From an uncultured Bacteroidales bacterium (lineage in GTDB: Bacteria > Bacteroidota > Bacteroidia > Bacteroidales > WCHB1-69): a stretch of 64,000 nt of DNA. The stretch is taken from contig ONAB01000008.1 of the NCBI GenBank assembly GCA_900315705.1, positions 1 to 64,000 on the forward strand, read 5' to 3'. The notes under the pieces are model-generated. The model was given only the letters and a program-made list of their open reading frames with translations. It was not told the DNA's origin and ran no database searches. This document shows, piece by piece, positions 23,953 to 31,545 of the stretch (its first letter is position 1; each line of letters starts with the position of its first letter). A program made the position numbers and the translations under genes.

Positions 23953-24413
23953 GGGTATTCGAGATGGAAGGTGCCGTCGGGAGTGTCTTCGACGATGCGG
24001 ATGCCCAGCTCGTTGAGTTCGTCGCGCACAAAGTCGCGGTGCGGGATGTGCGGGTGGGGGAGCGAGAGCCGCCCATCGCGGTAAGCGAGCCCGTCATAGT
24101 CCAGGATATCGAGGTCGATGGTACGGCTGCTATACACGGGGCGCCCGTTTTCGTAACGGGTCTTCTCCGTGCGCCCCAACTCGCGCTCTATTTGCTGCAG
24201 CTCGTCCAGCAACTCCAAGGGGCTAAGATAGGTGCGCAGCACGACCGCCTGGTTCAGGAAGGGCGGGGCGTCGAAACCCCACGCGGGCGTCTCCGCCACA
24301 CGCGTGCAGCGCTCAATGGCACCCACACGCTCAGCCATCCTGAGGATAGCCTCCGCCAGGTGCGCGGCACGGTCGCCGACATTGCTGCCCATTCCGATGA
24401 TCACACGTTTCAT
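23943..24413 (-). CDS. folK: 2-amino-4-hydroxy-6-hydroxymethyldihydropteridine pyrophosphokinase
   Basis: A 156-residue FolK. 'IGMGSNVGDRAAHL' at the N-terminus, 'VVLRTYLSPLELLDELQQIERELGR' and 'SSRTIDLDILDYDG' (the R-T-I-D-L-D signature) are intact. It transfers pyrophosphate to the pterin in folate synthesis. The last two residues are encoded within the heptamer array. The promoter element at 24422 leaves almost no leader. Confidence 0.95.
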   Translation of the reverse strand: MKRVIIGMGSNVGDRAAHLAEAILRMAERVGAIERCTRVAETPAWGFDAPPFLNQAVVLRTYLSPLELLDELQQIERELGRTEKTRYENGRPVYSSRTIDLDILDYDGLAYRDGRLSLPHPHIPHRDFVRDELNELGIRIVEDTPDGTFHLEYPNC

Positions 24414-24421
24414 ATCGGCGG

Positions 24422-24429
24422 CAAAGATA
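24422..24429 (-). promoter_or_regulatory. -7 promoter element of folK, giving a near-leaderless start
   Basis: TATCTTTG on the minus strand ends 8 bp before the folK ATG. With the usual 5-8 bp to the start site, the transcript would be leaderless or nearly so. Confidence 0.55.
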
Positions 24430-24431
24430 AG

Positions 24432-24454
24432 AAAAATGCCCGCAACGCGGGCAT
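24432..24454 (-). terminator. Intrinsic terminator of the 49-residue gene
   Basis: 8-bp stem ATGCCCGC/GCGGGCAT with a 3-nt loop, followed on the minus strand by TTTTTCTT. It lies 11 bp after the small gene's stop. Confidence 0.75.
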
Positions 24455-24464
24455 CTCTATGGGG

Positions 24465-24614
24465 TTAATTGTTGATGAGCAAAACCGCCTGTCCGTAAGT
24501 GTTCGGAACCATCACCAGCGAACGCGAGTATTTCAGGATGTTGTCGATGATGCGCCGCGACGGCTTTTCAAGTTTGACGGTCTTCTTTTTCAAAGGGGTA
24601 GAGGTTATCTCCAT
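24465..24614 (-). CDS. Small basic protein, 49 residues
   Basis: An ATG-to-TAA frame encoding 49 residues: a Lys-rich start (MEITSTPLKKKTVKL), a helix 'RRIIDNILKYSRSL' and a hydrophobic end 'QAVLLINN'. Support comes from a T-rich hairpin terminator just after its stop and its isolation as a separate unit between folK and the DUF486 gene. No signal peptide or metal motif. I recall no function. It could be a ribosome- or nucleic-acid-associated small protein, judged only by charge. Confidence 0.6.
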   Translation of the reverse strand: MEITSTPLKKKTVKLEKPSRRIIDNILKYSRSLVMVPNTYGQAVLLINN

Positions 24615-24758
24615 AAGCAATGAATTAGTTTTTTTTGCAATTTACCCTACATTAACGAAGACTCGTCCGAAATATTATATCCCCTGCCTCTTTTTTCTCA
24701 AAAAAACAAAAACGAGAATCAATATTTTGATTATGAGTCAGATACAATGTGTTGACTT

Positions 24759-25127
24759 TTACGATTTGAAGATGAAATAGACGGCCAACACCAGAAACAC
24801 GAAGCCTATCAGATGGTTGAGGCGCATTGGCTCCGACCGGAACAGCACCACCGTGAAGATGGTGAACACAAACAGCGATATGGCCTCCTGGATCACCTTC
24901 AGCTGCCAGAGCGTGAACGGGCCGCCCGTGCCGGTGAACCCCGTGCGGTTGGCCGGAATCATAAAACTGTATTCAACGCCCGCCACCAACCAACTCAACA
25001 GGATGATCACTGGTAGCGACAGTTTCGAGAACCAAGGGTAGGCCTGCAATTTCAAGTTCCCGTACCAGGCACACGTCATAAAGACATTCGAGCACAACAA
25101 TAATAAGATGCAGTATAATCCTCTCAT
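24759..25127 (-). CDS. DUF486 family small membrane protein
   Basis: A 122-residue protein with four hydrophobic helices, the DUF486 size and pattern: 'LYCILLLLCSNVFMTCAWYGNLK' first, then 'ILLSWLVAGVEYSFMIPANR' with the conserved polar 'EYSFMIPANR', and a C-terminal 'IGFVFLVLAVYFIF'. The family is related to small drug/metabolite transporters but unassigned. The ATG at 25127 gives the family N-terminus; the frame extends upstream without a good start. A TATTTTTG lies 36 bp upstream. Confidence 0.85.
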   Translation of the reverse strand: MRGLYCILLLLCSNVFMTCAWYGNLKLQAYPWFSKLSLPVIILLSWLVAGVEYSFMIPANRTGFTGTGGPFTLWQLKVIQEAISLFVFTIFTVVLFRSEPMRLNHLIGFVFLVLAVYFIFKS

Positions 25128-25163
25128 ATAAATATGTAATAAAAGGGTGGAACAATCGGGCGG

Positions 25164-25171
25164 CAAAAATA
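25164..25171 (-). promoter_or_regulatory. -7 promoter element of the DUF486 gene
   Basis: TATTTTTG on the minus strand, 36 bp before the ATG at 25127. Confidence 0.65.
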
Positions 25172-25834
25172 TAAAAAATCAGATTTTGGCCGCCCGACAA
25201 TCAAAATGCATCTTCGCGCTGAGAATTGAATATTTGTCACAAGCCGACCCTCGACAAGGGAAAATCATATTTTCACAATCGCCACACTATTCCTATAAAA
25301 CCCCGAAACAGTGTTGTTACATTTGTAAATATGCACCAACGAAAGGATGTTATACAAATGTACCACAACCTGCAATATATTGACAATTGTATTCACAATT
25401 GTAACTTACGGCCTAATCCCACAACAACACATTTTATACAATTGTATCTACATATATTTTGCGGCCGACGATCCACCACAGGTTTTGCCCCAAGATCTAT
25501 CAGATGCGTTCTGTTGATATTCTTCTATTTTTACGAAACAACTAATTTACTCATTATCAATATAATTAACACCATAATCTAAAGTGCTATATTATATATA
25601 TTGCAATCTTTACTAACAATAGTTAAAATTAGCGATTGTATATGCTTAATTATTTTATTTATAGTAATTTATCTATTTTATTTAAAGTAATAAACTTGTT
25701 GTTTATCAACAATTTTGAAAAATACGATTTTCACAGATGGATTTGTAACTTTGTAAACACTTCTGCGTATTATCGTTTATTATAATACTACTACGCTTTG
25801 CAATATTAATTTCCAATTGTAAAAACAATCTGAT
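25172..25834. other. AT-rich intergenic island without a supported gene
   Basis: About 660 bp between two divergent genes. The left part has the palindrome cluster at 25318-25446. The right part (about 25540-25740) is very A+T-rich, with runs such as 'attatatatattg' and one DnaA-box-like TTATCAACA at 25703-25711. A 118-codon frame at 25226-25582 looks non-coding (no domain, biased composition). Confidence 0.5.
25318..25446. promoter_or_regulatory. Cluster of five TACAwwTGTA-type palindromes
   Basis: TACATTTGTA (25318-25327), TACAAATGTA (25353-25362), ACAATTGT (25383-25390), ACAATTGT (25395-25402) and TACAATTGTA (25437-25446). Three have the full pattern TACA-2-TGTA; two keep its 8-bp core. 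A related ATTGT-aaaa-ACAAT lies at 25816-25829, just before the regulator's ATG. They look like binding sites of a dimeric regulator, most simply the XRE protein encoded at 25835. Confidence 0.5.
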
Positions 25835-26437
25835 ATGGTAGATAGAATTAAAGAGGTAATGGAGTATGCACAAATGTCAACTTCGACATTTGCAGACAAG
25901 ATTAACATCAGCAGGTCGAGTCTGACCCACATCTTTTCAGGTCGTAATCAGCCCAGTTTGGATATCGCCAAGAAGATACTTTCGGCGTTTCCGGAAATAT
26001 CCACCGAGTGGCTCATTATGGGTATGGGCAATATGTTGCAGGAGGTGAAACCAACTCCGGCACCGCAACCCGGTCCCGCTGCTTCGTCTCAGCCTCACCC
26101 GCAGATTGAATTGTTTGCCGATGAGGATGACACCTCCGAACCGCCACAAGCTACCCCTGTTGAAACTCCTGCGCCGCAACCGCCAGTGGAGGTCATCGAA
26201 CCCGAAAAAGAGACTCCCGTAGAACAGCCGATGCCGGAACCTAAGGCGGAAACATTTGCTGAAACGCCCGTCAGACGGCCGATTGGCACTGTTTCGCGCG
26301 GTCGCGGGCGCGCTTCAGAATCGTACAACCCGCCCAGAGACCGAATATCCAATTCTCAGGGCGATAAGAAAATCGTGCAGATTCTCTTCATTTACGACGA
26401 CAAGAGCTTCGATGTCTATACACCGAACAACGGATAA
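25835..26437 (+). CDS. XRE-family transcription regulator with Pro-rich linker
   Basis: A 200-residue protein. The helix-turn-helix at residues about 8-65 ('MSTSTFADKINISRSSLTHIFSGRNQPSLDIAKKIL', ending 'TEWLIMGMGNML') has the phage-repressor form common in Bacteroidales. Residues about 70-145 are low-complexity, rich in Pro, Glu and Gln. A short conserved-looking C-terminal strand pair, 'KKIVQILFIYDDKSFDVYTP', ends the protein. There is no phage nearby. It may act on the palindromes in its long upstream region. A strong hairpin follows. Confidence 0.82.
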   Translation: MVDRIKEVMEYAQMSTSTFADKINISRSSLTHIFSGRNQPSLDIAKKILSAFPEISTEWLIMGMGNMLQEVKPTPAPQPGPAASSQPHPQIELFADEDDTSEPPQATPVETPAPQPPVEVIEPEKETPVEQPMPEPKAETFAETPVRRPIGTVSRGRGRASESYNPPRDRISNSQGDKKIVQILFIYDDKSFDVYTPNNG

Positions 26438-26470
26438 AAAAAACGGGGTGGCCGAAAGCCATCCCGTTTT
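26438..26470. terminator. Bidirectional intrinsic terminator
   Basis: AAAACGGGGTGGC / GCCATCCCGTTTT stem (one G-T pair) with loop CGAAA, between the converging XRE and hbd genes. Confidence 0.85.
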
Positions 26471-26494
26471 GGTTTTCCTTGGGAAAGATTCCTA

Positions 26495-27331
26495 TTAGTA
26501 TTTGTAGAATCCTTCGCCAGTCTTGCGGCCGAGCAGTCCGGCGCGCACCATCTTGCGAAGCAGCGGATGCGGGCGGTACTTCGGGTCGCCGAATTCTTTG
26601 TACAGGACCTCCATAATGGCGAGGTTCACATCGTTGCCAATCAGGTCGGCCAGGGCGAGCGGGCCCATCGGATGGTTGGCACCAAGCATCATACACTTGT
26701 CGATGTCTTCGGCGGAAGCGATGCCGTCGGCGAGGATGCCGACTGCTTCGTTGATCATCGGGATGAGGATGCGGTTCACGACAAAGCCGGGGGCTTCGTT
26801 CACCGGCACCGGGGTCTTGCCAATCTCGGTGGTCAGGTCGATGATGGTCTGGCTCACAGCCTCAGAGGTCAGCTGGCCCTTGATGACCTCCACCAGGGCC
26901 ATACGGTCGGCGGGGTTGAAGAAGTGGCAGCCGATGAACTGGCTGGGACGGCTCGTGCAAGCCGCGATTTCCGTGATGGAAAGTGACGAGGAGTTGGTGG
27001 CGAAGATGGTCTCCGGCTTGCAAATCTTGTCGAGTTCCATAAACACATCCTTCTTGAGCTGCATATCCTCGACAGCCGCTTCAATGACGAGGTCGGCGTC
27101 GGCGAAGGTGGCGTAGTCGGTCGTGGTGGTGATGTTCTTCAAGATGGCGTCCATAGCCTCTTGGGAGATCTTGCCTTTCTCGACGAGTTTGCCATAAGAT
27201 TTAGAGATGGAGCCCATAGCCTTGTCCAAGCTGGCCTGGGTTCTGCTTTTCATAACCACGGGCATCTTGGCGGCGAATGCCTTGACGATGCCTTTGGCCA
27301 TTGTTCCAGTGCCTATAACGCAAATTTTCAT
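26495..27331 (-). CDS. 3-hydroxybutyryl-CoA dehydrogenase
   Basis: A 278-residue enzyme with a Rossmann start '[12 protein letters not shown]', the catalytic '[18 protein letters not shown]' (His and Asn), '[16 protein letters not shown]' and a C-terminal '[11 protein letters not shown]'. It interconverts acetoacetyl-CoA and 3-hydroxybutyryl-CoA with NAD(P). Length fits the single-domain Hbd/PaaH type. It lies 33 bp downstream of the crotonase, so together they cover two steps of C4 acyl-CoA metabolism; thiolase and butyryl-CoA dehydrogenase are not in the window. Confidence 0.93.
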   Translation of the reverse strand: MKICVIGTGTMAKGIVKAFAAKMPVVMKSRTQASLDKAMGSISKSYGKLVEKGKISQEAMDAILKNITTTTDYATFADADLVIEAAVEDMQLKKDVFMELDKICKPETIFATNSSSLSITEIAACTSRPSQFIGCHFFNPADRMALVEVIKGQLTSEAVSQTIIDLTTEIGKTPVPVNEAPGFVVNRILIPMINEAVGILADGIASAEDIDKCMMLGANHPMGPLALADLIGNDVNLAIMEVLYKEFGDPKYRPHPLLRKMVRAGLLGRKTGEGFYKY

Positions 27332-27364
27332 AATAATAGGGTTTATAAAAAGGTTTGTAAATGA

Positions 27365-28141
27365 TTATTCGTTGGTGAAATGGGCTTCGCTCTTGGTCAG
27401 GAAGGCGGTCATTCCGGCCTTCTGGTCCTTGGTGGCGAAGCATTTGCCGAACATTGTGTTCTCGTAGGCGATGGCCTCGTCGGCGGGAAGGTCATACTCC
27501 TCGTTGATGCACTGCTTGGCGTAGCGCACGGCGATAGGGGCGTTCTTGAGGATGCGGGCCGCCAGACTCCGGGCCTCCTCCATCAGCTGTTCGGGTTCAT
27601 AGACGGCGTTGACCAGTCCGATGCGCAGGGCCTCGTCGGCCTTGATGGCGCGTCCCGTGTAGATCATCTCCTTGGCGTTGCCCATCCCCACGATCTTGGT
27701 GAGACGGTAGGTGCCGGAGAAGCCGGGGATGATGCCCAGCCCCACCTCGGGTTGGCCGAACTTGGCACGGTTGGAGGCGATGCGGATGTCGCAGGCCAGG
27801 GCCAGCTCGCAGCCGCCGCCGAGGGCGAAACCGTTCACGGCCGCAATGACCGGGATGGGAAGGGTCTCGATCTTGCGGAACACCTGTGCGCCCAACTTGC
27901 CGAAGGCGACACCCTCCGGCTCGGTGAGGTTCTGCATCTCGGAGATGTCGGCGCCGGCCACGAAAGCCTTCTCGCCATCGCCCGTGATGATGAGCACCCG
28001 AGTGCCCGCATCAAGATGGTCGAGGAAATCGTCCAACTCCTTTAAGAGGTTGGAATTTAATGCATTCAAGGATTTGGGAGCGGAGATAGTCAACGTACAC
28101 ACCGCATCTGAACAGTTGGTCTTCAAAAAATTGTATTCCAT
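27365..28141 (-). CDS. Enoyl-CoA hydratase / crotonase
   Basis: A 258-residue crotonase-fold protein. Both catalytic glutamates are present, in 'ALGGGCELALACDIRIA' and 'KFGQPEVGLGIIPGFSGTYRL', with the oxyanion loop 'AFVAGADISEM'. This pattern fits hydration of crotonyl-CoA, consistent with the hbd gene beside it. The ATG at 28141 is preferred over one 15 bp upstream by family length. Its promoter is divergent from that of the GH20 gene. Confidence 0.92.
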   Translation of the reverse strand: MEYNFLKTNCSDAVCTLTISAPKSLNALNSNLLKELDDFLDHLDAGTRVLIITGDGEKAFVAGADISEMQNLTEPEGVAFGKLGAQVFRKIETLPIPVIAAVNGFALGGGCELALACDIRIASNRAKFGQPEVGLGIIPGFSGTYRLTKIVGMGNAKEMIYTGRAIKADEALRIGLVNAVYEPEQLMEEARSLAARILKNAPIAVRYAKQCINEEYDLPADEAIAYENTMFGKCFATKDQKAGMTAFLTKSEAHFTNE

Positions 28142-28167
28142 ATTCTGCTTATTCAAAATAACGCTGG

Positions 28168-28208
28168 CAAAAGTACAAAAAAAAGTAAATGTAAAAATGT
28201 TATTTTTG
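28168..28208. promoter_or_regulatory. Divergent promoter pair (crotonase / GH20)
   Basis: TACTTTTG on the minus strand (28168-28175) faces the crotonase, and TATTTTTG on the plus strand (28201-28208) faces the hexosaminidase, with start codons 27 and 25 bp away. Confidence 0.7.
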
Positions 28209-28233
28209 CACTCTCAATTACAATATTATATAT

Positions 28234-30747
28234 ATGTACAAAAATCGACTTCTCGCTTTGATACTCCTCGGCTTGTGGTGCCTGACCGCTGCCGGCCAAA
28301 CCACGGGCATCATCCCCGAACCGCAACACGTGGAATACTTGTCAGGAGTCAGGGCTTTGGATGACAATACTCCCGTAGAGCGCAAACTCGTGGCCGCCCT
28401 GCCCATCGACACCAATATGGAGCAGGGTTATATCCTGGAAATCCTGCCCGACCGGGTGGTGATGACCGCCACCACCGAGACGGGACTCTACTATGCGGGG
28501 CTCAGTCTGGACCAGCTGCGCCGCCATTTCCACAATCAGGTGCCTTGTATGAAGATCACGGACTATCCGGCCTTGAAATACCGCGGATGGATGGACGACA
28601 TCAGTCGCGGCCCCGTGCCCACAATGGAGTTCCTCAAGCGCGAGATCGCCACGCTGGCGCAGTACAAGATGAACTTCTTCAACCTCTACACCGAGCATCT
28701 GTTCAAGTTGGACCGCTTGCCCGACATCGCGCCTGCCGACGGGCTGACCGCCGAGCAGGTCAAGGAGTTGGAGGAGTACGCCGCCCAGTTCCACATCGAG
28801 TTTTTCGGCAACCAGCAATGCCTTGCCCACGCCGAGAAGACGCTCCGCATCCCGTTTTATCAAGAGATGGCCGACACCAAGTTCAATGTGAATCCCGGCG
28901 CCGACAAAACCCAGGAATTCCTGCAATACCAGCTGGAAACCGTGGCGAAAGCCTATAAATCCCCCTTCTTCAACATCAACTGCGACGAAACCGAGGCGTT
29001 GGGCAACGGCAAGGCGCGTGGCTATGTGGAAACCCACGGCGGCGCCTCACAAGTGTATGTGGACCACATCCGTTGGGTATATGACATATTGCGCAAGCAG
29101 GGCAAGCGGGTGATGATGTGGGGCGACATAGCCGCCAAGGACCCGGCCATCGTCGCCCAACTGCCCAAGGATATGATGCTGATTGTGTGGATGTACGCCC
29201 CATCCGACAGCTATGAGGATATGTTCGAGCCCTTCACCAAGGCAGGCTTCGACTTTATGGTGGCGCCGGGGATGAGTATGTGGGGCACCGTCTTTCCCAG
29301 TTACGACACCTACACCAAGAACATCGCCAACTTGGTGCGCGACGGCCACCGGCACGGCACCGTCGGGATGATGAACACCGCCTGGGATGACTCCGGCGAA
29401 TCGCTCTTTAACACCACTTGGCACGGTATGCTCTGGGCCGCCGAGATGGCCTGGAAACCCTTGAAGGAAACCGTGCTTGCCAAGGCGGACCAGGAGCGCG
29501 CCGCCCGTCTCGAGGACTTCAACCGCCGCTTCCAGCAAGACTTCTTCTATCCGGAAGAGGTGCGCGAGCTGATGCGAATCTACGAAAGTTGCGACATTCC
29601 CCTGTTTTTCCAGAACGGTTCGCTGTATGAAAGCATCTGGGACAATTACGCCTCCAAGGTGAGTTTGGAGTATTTTGAAAAAAACGAAAAACTTTTGGAG
29701 CAAAGTCATCAGCTTTTCGGCAAAATCCCCCATAAATGGGATATGGACCCTGTCCACAACGCCGTGGCGCGCTTCTTGCCCTACGTATTCTATCGGCAGG
29801 ATTATGTGATGCGGCGCAACATATTCCGTTATGACCTCCATCGCTATTTGTCAGGCGACAGCAGCATTTCCGCCAGTGAGTTATTCTTTAGAAGAGACGA
29901 ACTGATAAGTCAACTGCACCAGATCAAACGCGCCTATTTGCAGCTTTGGAACGAAGAGTGCCGGCAATATAGCCGTGACATTGTGGAGGCCCGTTTCGAC
30001 CGCGTGGCGCAGGAGTTGCTCGATTTGCCGAACCACGTCCTCATCCAGTCGGAACTGAACGACCAGGGAGAGGCCGTGATTTCAATGCGGACCCTCACTA
30101 ACGGTTCAGCGATATACTACACCTTGGACGGGCGCGCCCCGCAGCAGGGGGAGAACCTGTACCAGGGGCCTTTCACCATCGACCATTCCGCCACCATAAA
30201 GGCGATGACGCGCAATGCGATGGGGGAGGACGTGGTCACCGAAAAGTATGTGCTGCTGCATAAAGGGCTGGGCAAGATTGCCCGTCTGAACACCTCATAC
30301 GCCACCTATCGCCCTCAATATGAGGCCTCAGGCACACAGGCGCTGGCCGACGGGCTCATCGGCGGCGACACCTACGACGACGGCCACTGGCAGGGCTACT
30401 GGGGCACCGACATCGACGTGGAGTTCGATTTCGGGAAAAGCGTGCGCCTTGACCATCTCAAGTCCCGTTTCTTCCAAAACATCCACGACTGGATAATGGC
30501 CCCGACGACCGTGGAGCTGTATGTCTCCAAAAACGGCCGCGACTACACGCTGTATCGCACCCTGGAGGTGCCGGGCGTGGACCATCACGCCACAGGGAGC
30601 GGCATATACACGCTTCAAGCCGACGGCCTTGGACTGAAAGCCCGCTATGTGCGCGTGGTGGTCAAGAACGCAGGAACACTGCCTGCCTGGCACCAGGCCC
30701 CCGGACAGCCTTCCTACCTGTTTTGCGACGAAATGATTTGGCAATAA
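28234..30747 (+). CDS. GH20 beta-N-acetylhexosaminidase with C-terminal F5/8-type domain
   Basis: An 837-residue exported glycosidase. Signal peptide (residues 1-21), a GH20b-like N-terminal domain to about 105, then the catalytic barrel ('KYRGWMDDISRGPVPT', 'MNFFNLYTEHLF'). The acid/base pair is Asp-Glu in 'FFNINCDETEAL', where most GH20 enzymes have GGDE, so the loop is slightly unusual. A chitobiase-type C-terminal segment ('IYYTLDGRAPQ', about 625-680) and a discoidin/F5/8-type domain (about 700-837) follow. It likely trims terminal GlcNAc or GalNAc from host or wall glycans. It is not in a polysaccharide utilisation locus here: no SusC/SusD is adjacent. Confidence 0.9.
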   Translation: MYKNRLLALILLGLWCLTAAGQTTGIIPEPQHVEYLSGVRALDDNTPVERKLVAALPIDTNMEQGYILEILPDRVVMTATTETGLYYAGLSLDQLRRHFHNQVPCMKITDYPALKYRGWMDDISRGPVPTMEFLKREIATLAQYKMNFFNLYTEHLFKLDRLPDIAPADGLTAEQVKELEEYAAQFHIEFFGNQQCLAHAEKTLRIPFYQEMADTKFNVNPGADKTQEFLQYQLETVAKAYKSPFFNINCDETEALGNGKARGYVETHGGASQVYVDHIRWVYDILRKQGKRVMMWGDIAAKDPAIVAQLPKDMMLIVWMYAPSDSYEDMFEPFTKAGFDFMVAPGMSMWGTVFPSYDTYTKNIANLVRDGHRHGTVGMMNTAWDDSGESLFNTTWHGMLWAAEMAWKPLKETVLAKADQERAARLEDFNRRFQQDFFYPEEVRELMRIYESCDIPLFFQNGSLYESIWDNYASKVSLEYFEKNEKLLEQSHQLFGKIPHKWDMDPVHNAVARFLPYVFYRQDYVMRRNIFRYDLHRYLSGDSSISASELFFRRDELISQLHQIKRAYLQLWNEECRQYSRDIVEARFDRVAQELLDLPNHVLIQSELNDQGEAVISMRTLTNGSAIYYTLDGRAPQQGENLYQGPFTIDHSATIKAMTRNAMGEDVVTEKYVLLHKGLGKIARLNTSYATYRPQYEASGTQALADGLIGGDTYDDGHWQGYWGTDIDVEFDFGKSVRLDHLKSRFFQNIHDWIMAPTTVELYVSKNGRDYTLYRTLEVPGVDHHATGSGIYTLQADGLGLKARYVRVVVKNAGTLPAWHQAPGQPSYLFCDEMIWQ

Positions 30748-30765
30748 TTTAATATACAACACTAT

Positions 30766-31500
30766 ATGAAAAATATTACTTTCATTATGATTATGATGGC
30801 CGTGATGGGCGCAACCATAGCTCAAACCGACTGCGGCACGGTCACAGACTATGACGGCAACGTCTATCAGACAGTGCAGCTCGGCAAGCAGTGCTGGATG
30901 CGCGAAAACCTGAGAGTCAGGCATTTTCCTGACGGCACGCCACTGGCATTAGGCAAGGAGACTTCCGACAAGGCTCTTTACTATTACTATCCCAACGGCG
31001 ACTCCACCCAAGTGGCGCGCTACGGTCTGCTCTACAGCTGGAACACCTGCCTGCGGGGTGTCAAGCCCACAGAGGCGGTGCCCAGCGGCATCCAGAGTCT
31101 CTGTCCCAATGGGTGGCACCTGCCCTCCAACTTCGAGTGGATGAACCTGGAGGACTTTCTGGGTTACAAGGACGAATATCGCTGTGGCAGCGACGTCAAC
31201 CAAGTAGCCAAGGCAATGGCTTCGCGCGATGGATGGCGCAACACCAGCTTCGCGCCCGCCCCCGAGTGCAGCATCCTTGACAACCTGCAGCGCAACAACA
31301 CCTCCGGGATGGAGGTGTTTCCGGCTGGCAACTTCTTCAACACCTTCGACGGGTTCGGCTATGACGCGGGCTTCTGGACCGCCTCCGAAGGCAGCGACGT
31401 GACGTCGCCCATCCACCATTTCTACTGCACCAACGCCACGGTCGAAATCAACTGCACACCGAAGGAAGCGGCCTATTCCGTCAGGTGTTTGAAAGACTGA
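30766..31500 (+). CDS. Fib_succ_major (Fibrobacter major paralogous) domain protein
   Basis: A 244-residue secreted protein with signal peptide (about 1-19). The rest is one Fib_succ_major domain: 'TDYDGNVYQTVQLGKQCWMRENLRV', 'YGLLYSWNTC', 'CPNGWHLPSNFEWMNLEDFLG' and 'FWTASEGS...YSVRCLKD' are its diagnostic blocks. These proteins are common in Bacteroidota and Fibrobacter and are surface or secreted; their role is not established. It follows the GH20 gene by 18 bp, probably in one transcript. Confidence 0.88.
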   Translation: MKNITFIMIMMAVMGATIAQTDCGTVTDYDGNVYQTVQLGKQCWMRENLRVRHFPDGTPLALGKETSDKALYYYYPNGDSTQVARYGLLYSWNTCLRGVKPTEAVPSGIQSLCPNGWHLPSNFEWMNLEDFLGYKDEYRCGSDVNQVAKAMASRDGWRNTSFAPAPECSILDNLQRNNTSGMEVFPAGNFFNTFDGFGYDAGFWTASEGSDVTSPIHHFYCTNATVEINCTPKEAAYSVRCLKD

Positions 31501-31520
31501 AAACCTATCGCTTTTTTTCG

Positions 31521-31528
31521 TACTTTTG
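31521..31528 (+). promoter_or_regulatory. -7 promoter element of the S41 protease gene
   Basis: TACTTTTG, 17 bp before the ATG at 31546. Confidence 0.68.
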
Positions 31529-31545
31529 CCGCCCTTTAAAAGAAT

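Noticed and set aside
25226-25582. 118-codon frame in the AT-rich island
   Set aside because: No ribosome-binding site or domain and biased composition; it spans the palindrome cluster.
25540-25740. Possible replication origin
   Set aside because: Only one DnaA-box-like site and no replication gene beside it; kept only as a low-interest observation.
28234-31500. A polysaccharide utilisation locus around the GH20 gene
   Set aside because: No SusC/SusD pair, sensor or second glycoside hydrolase is adjacent.
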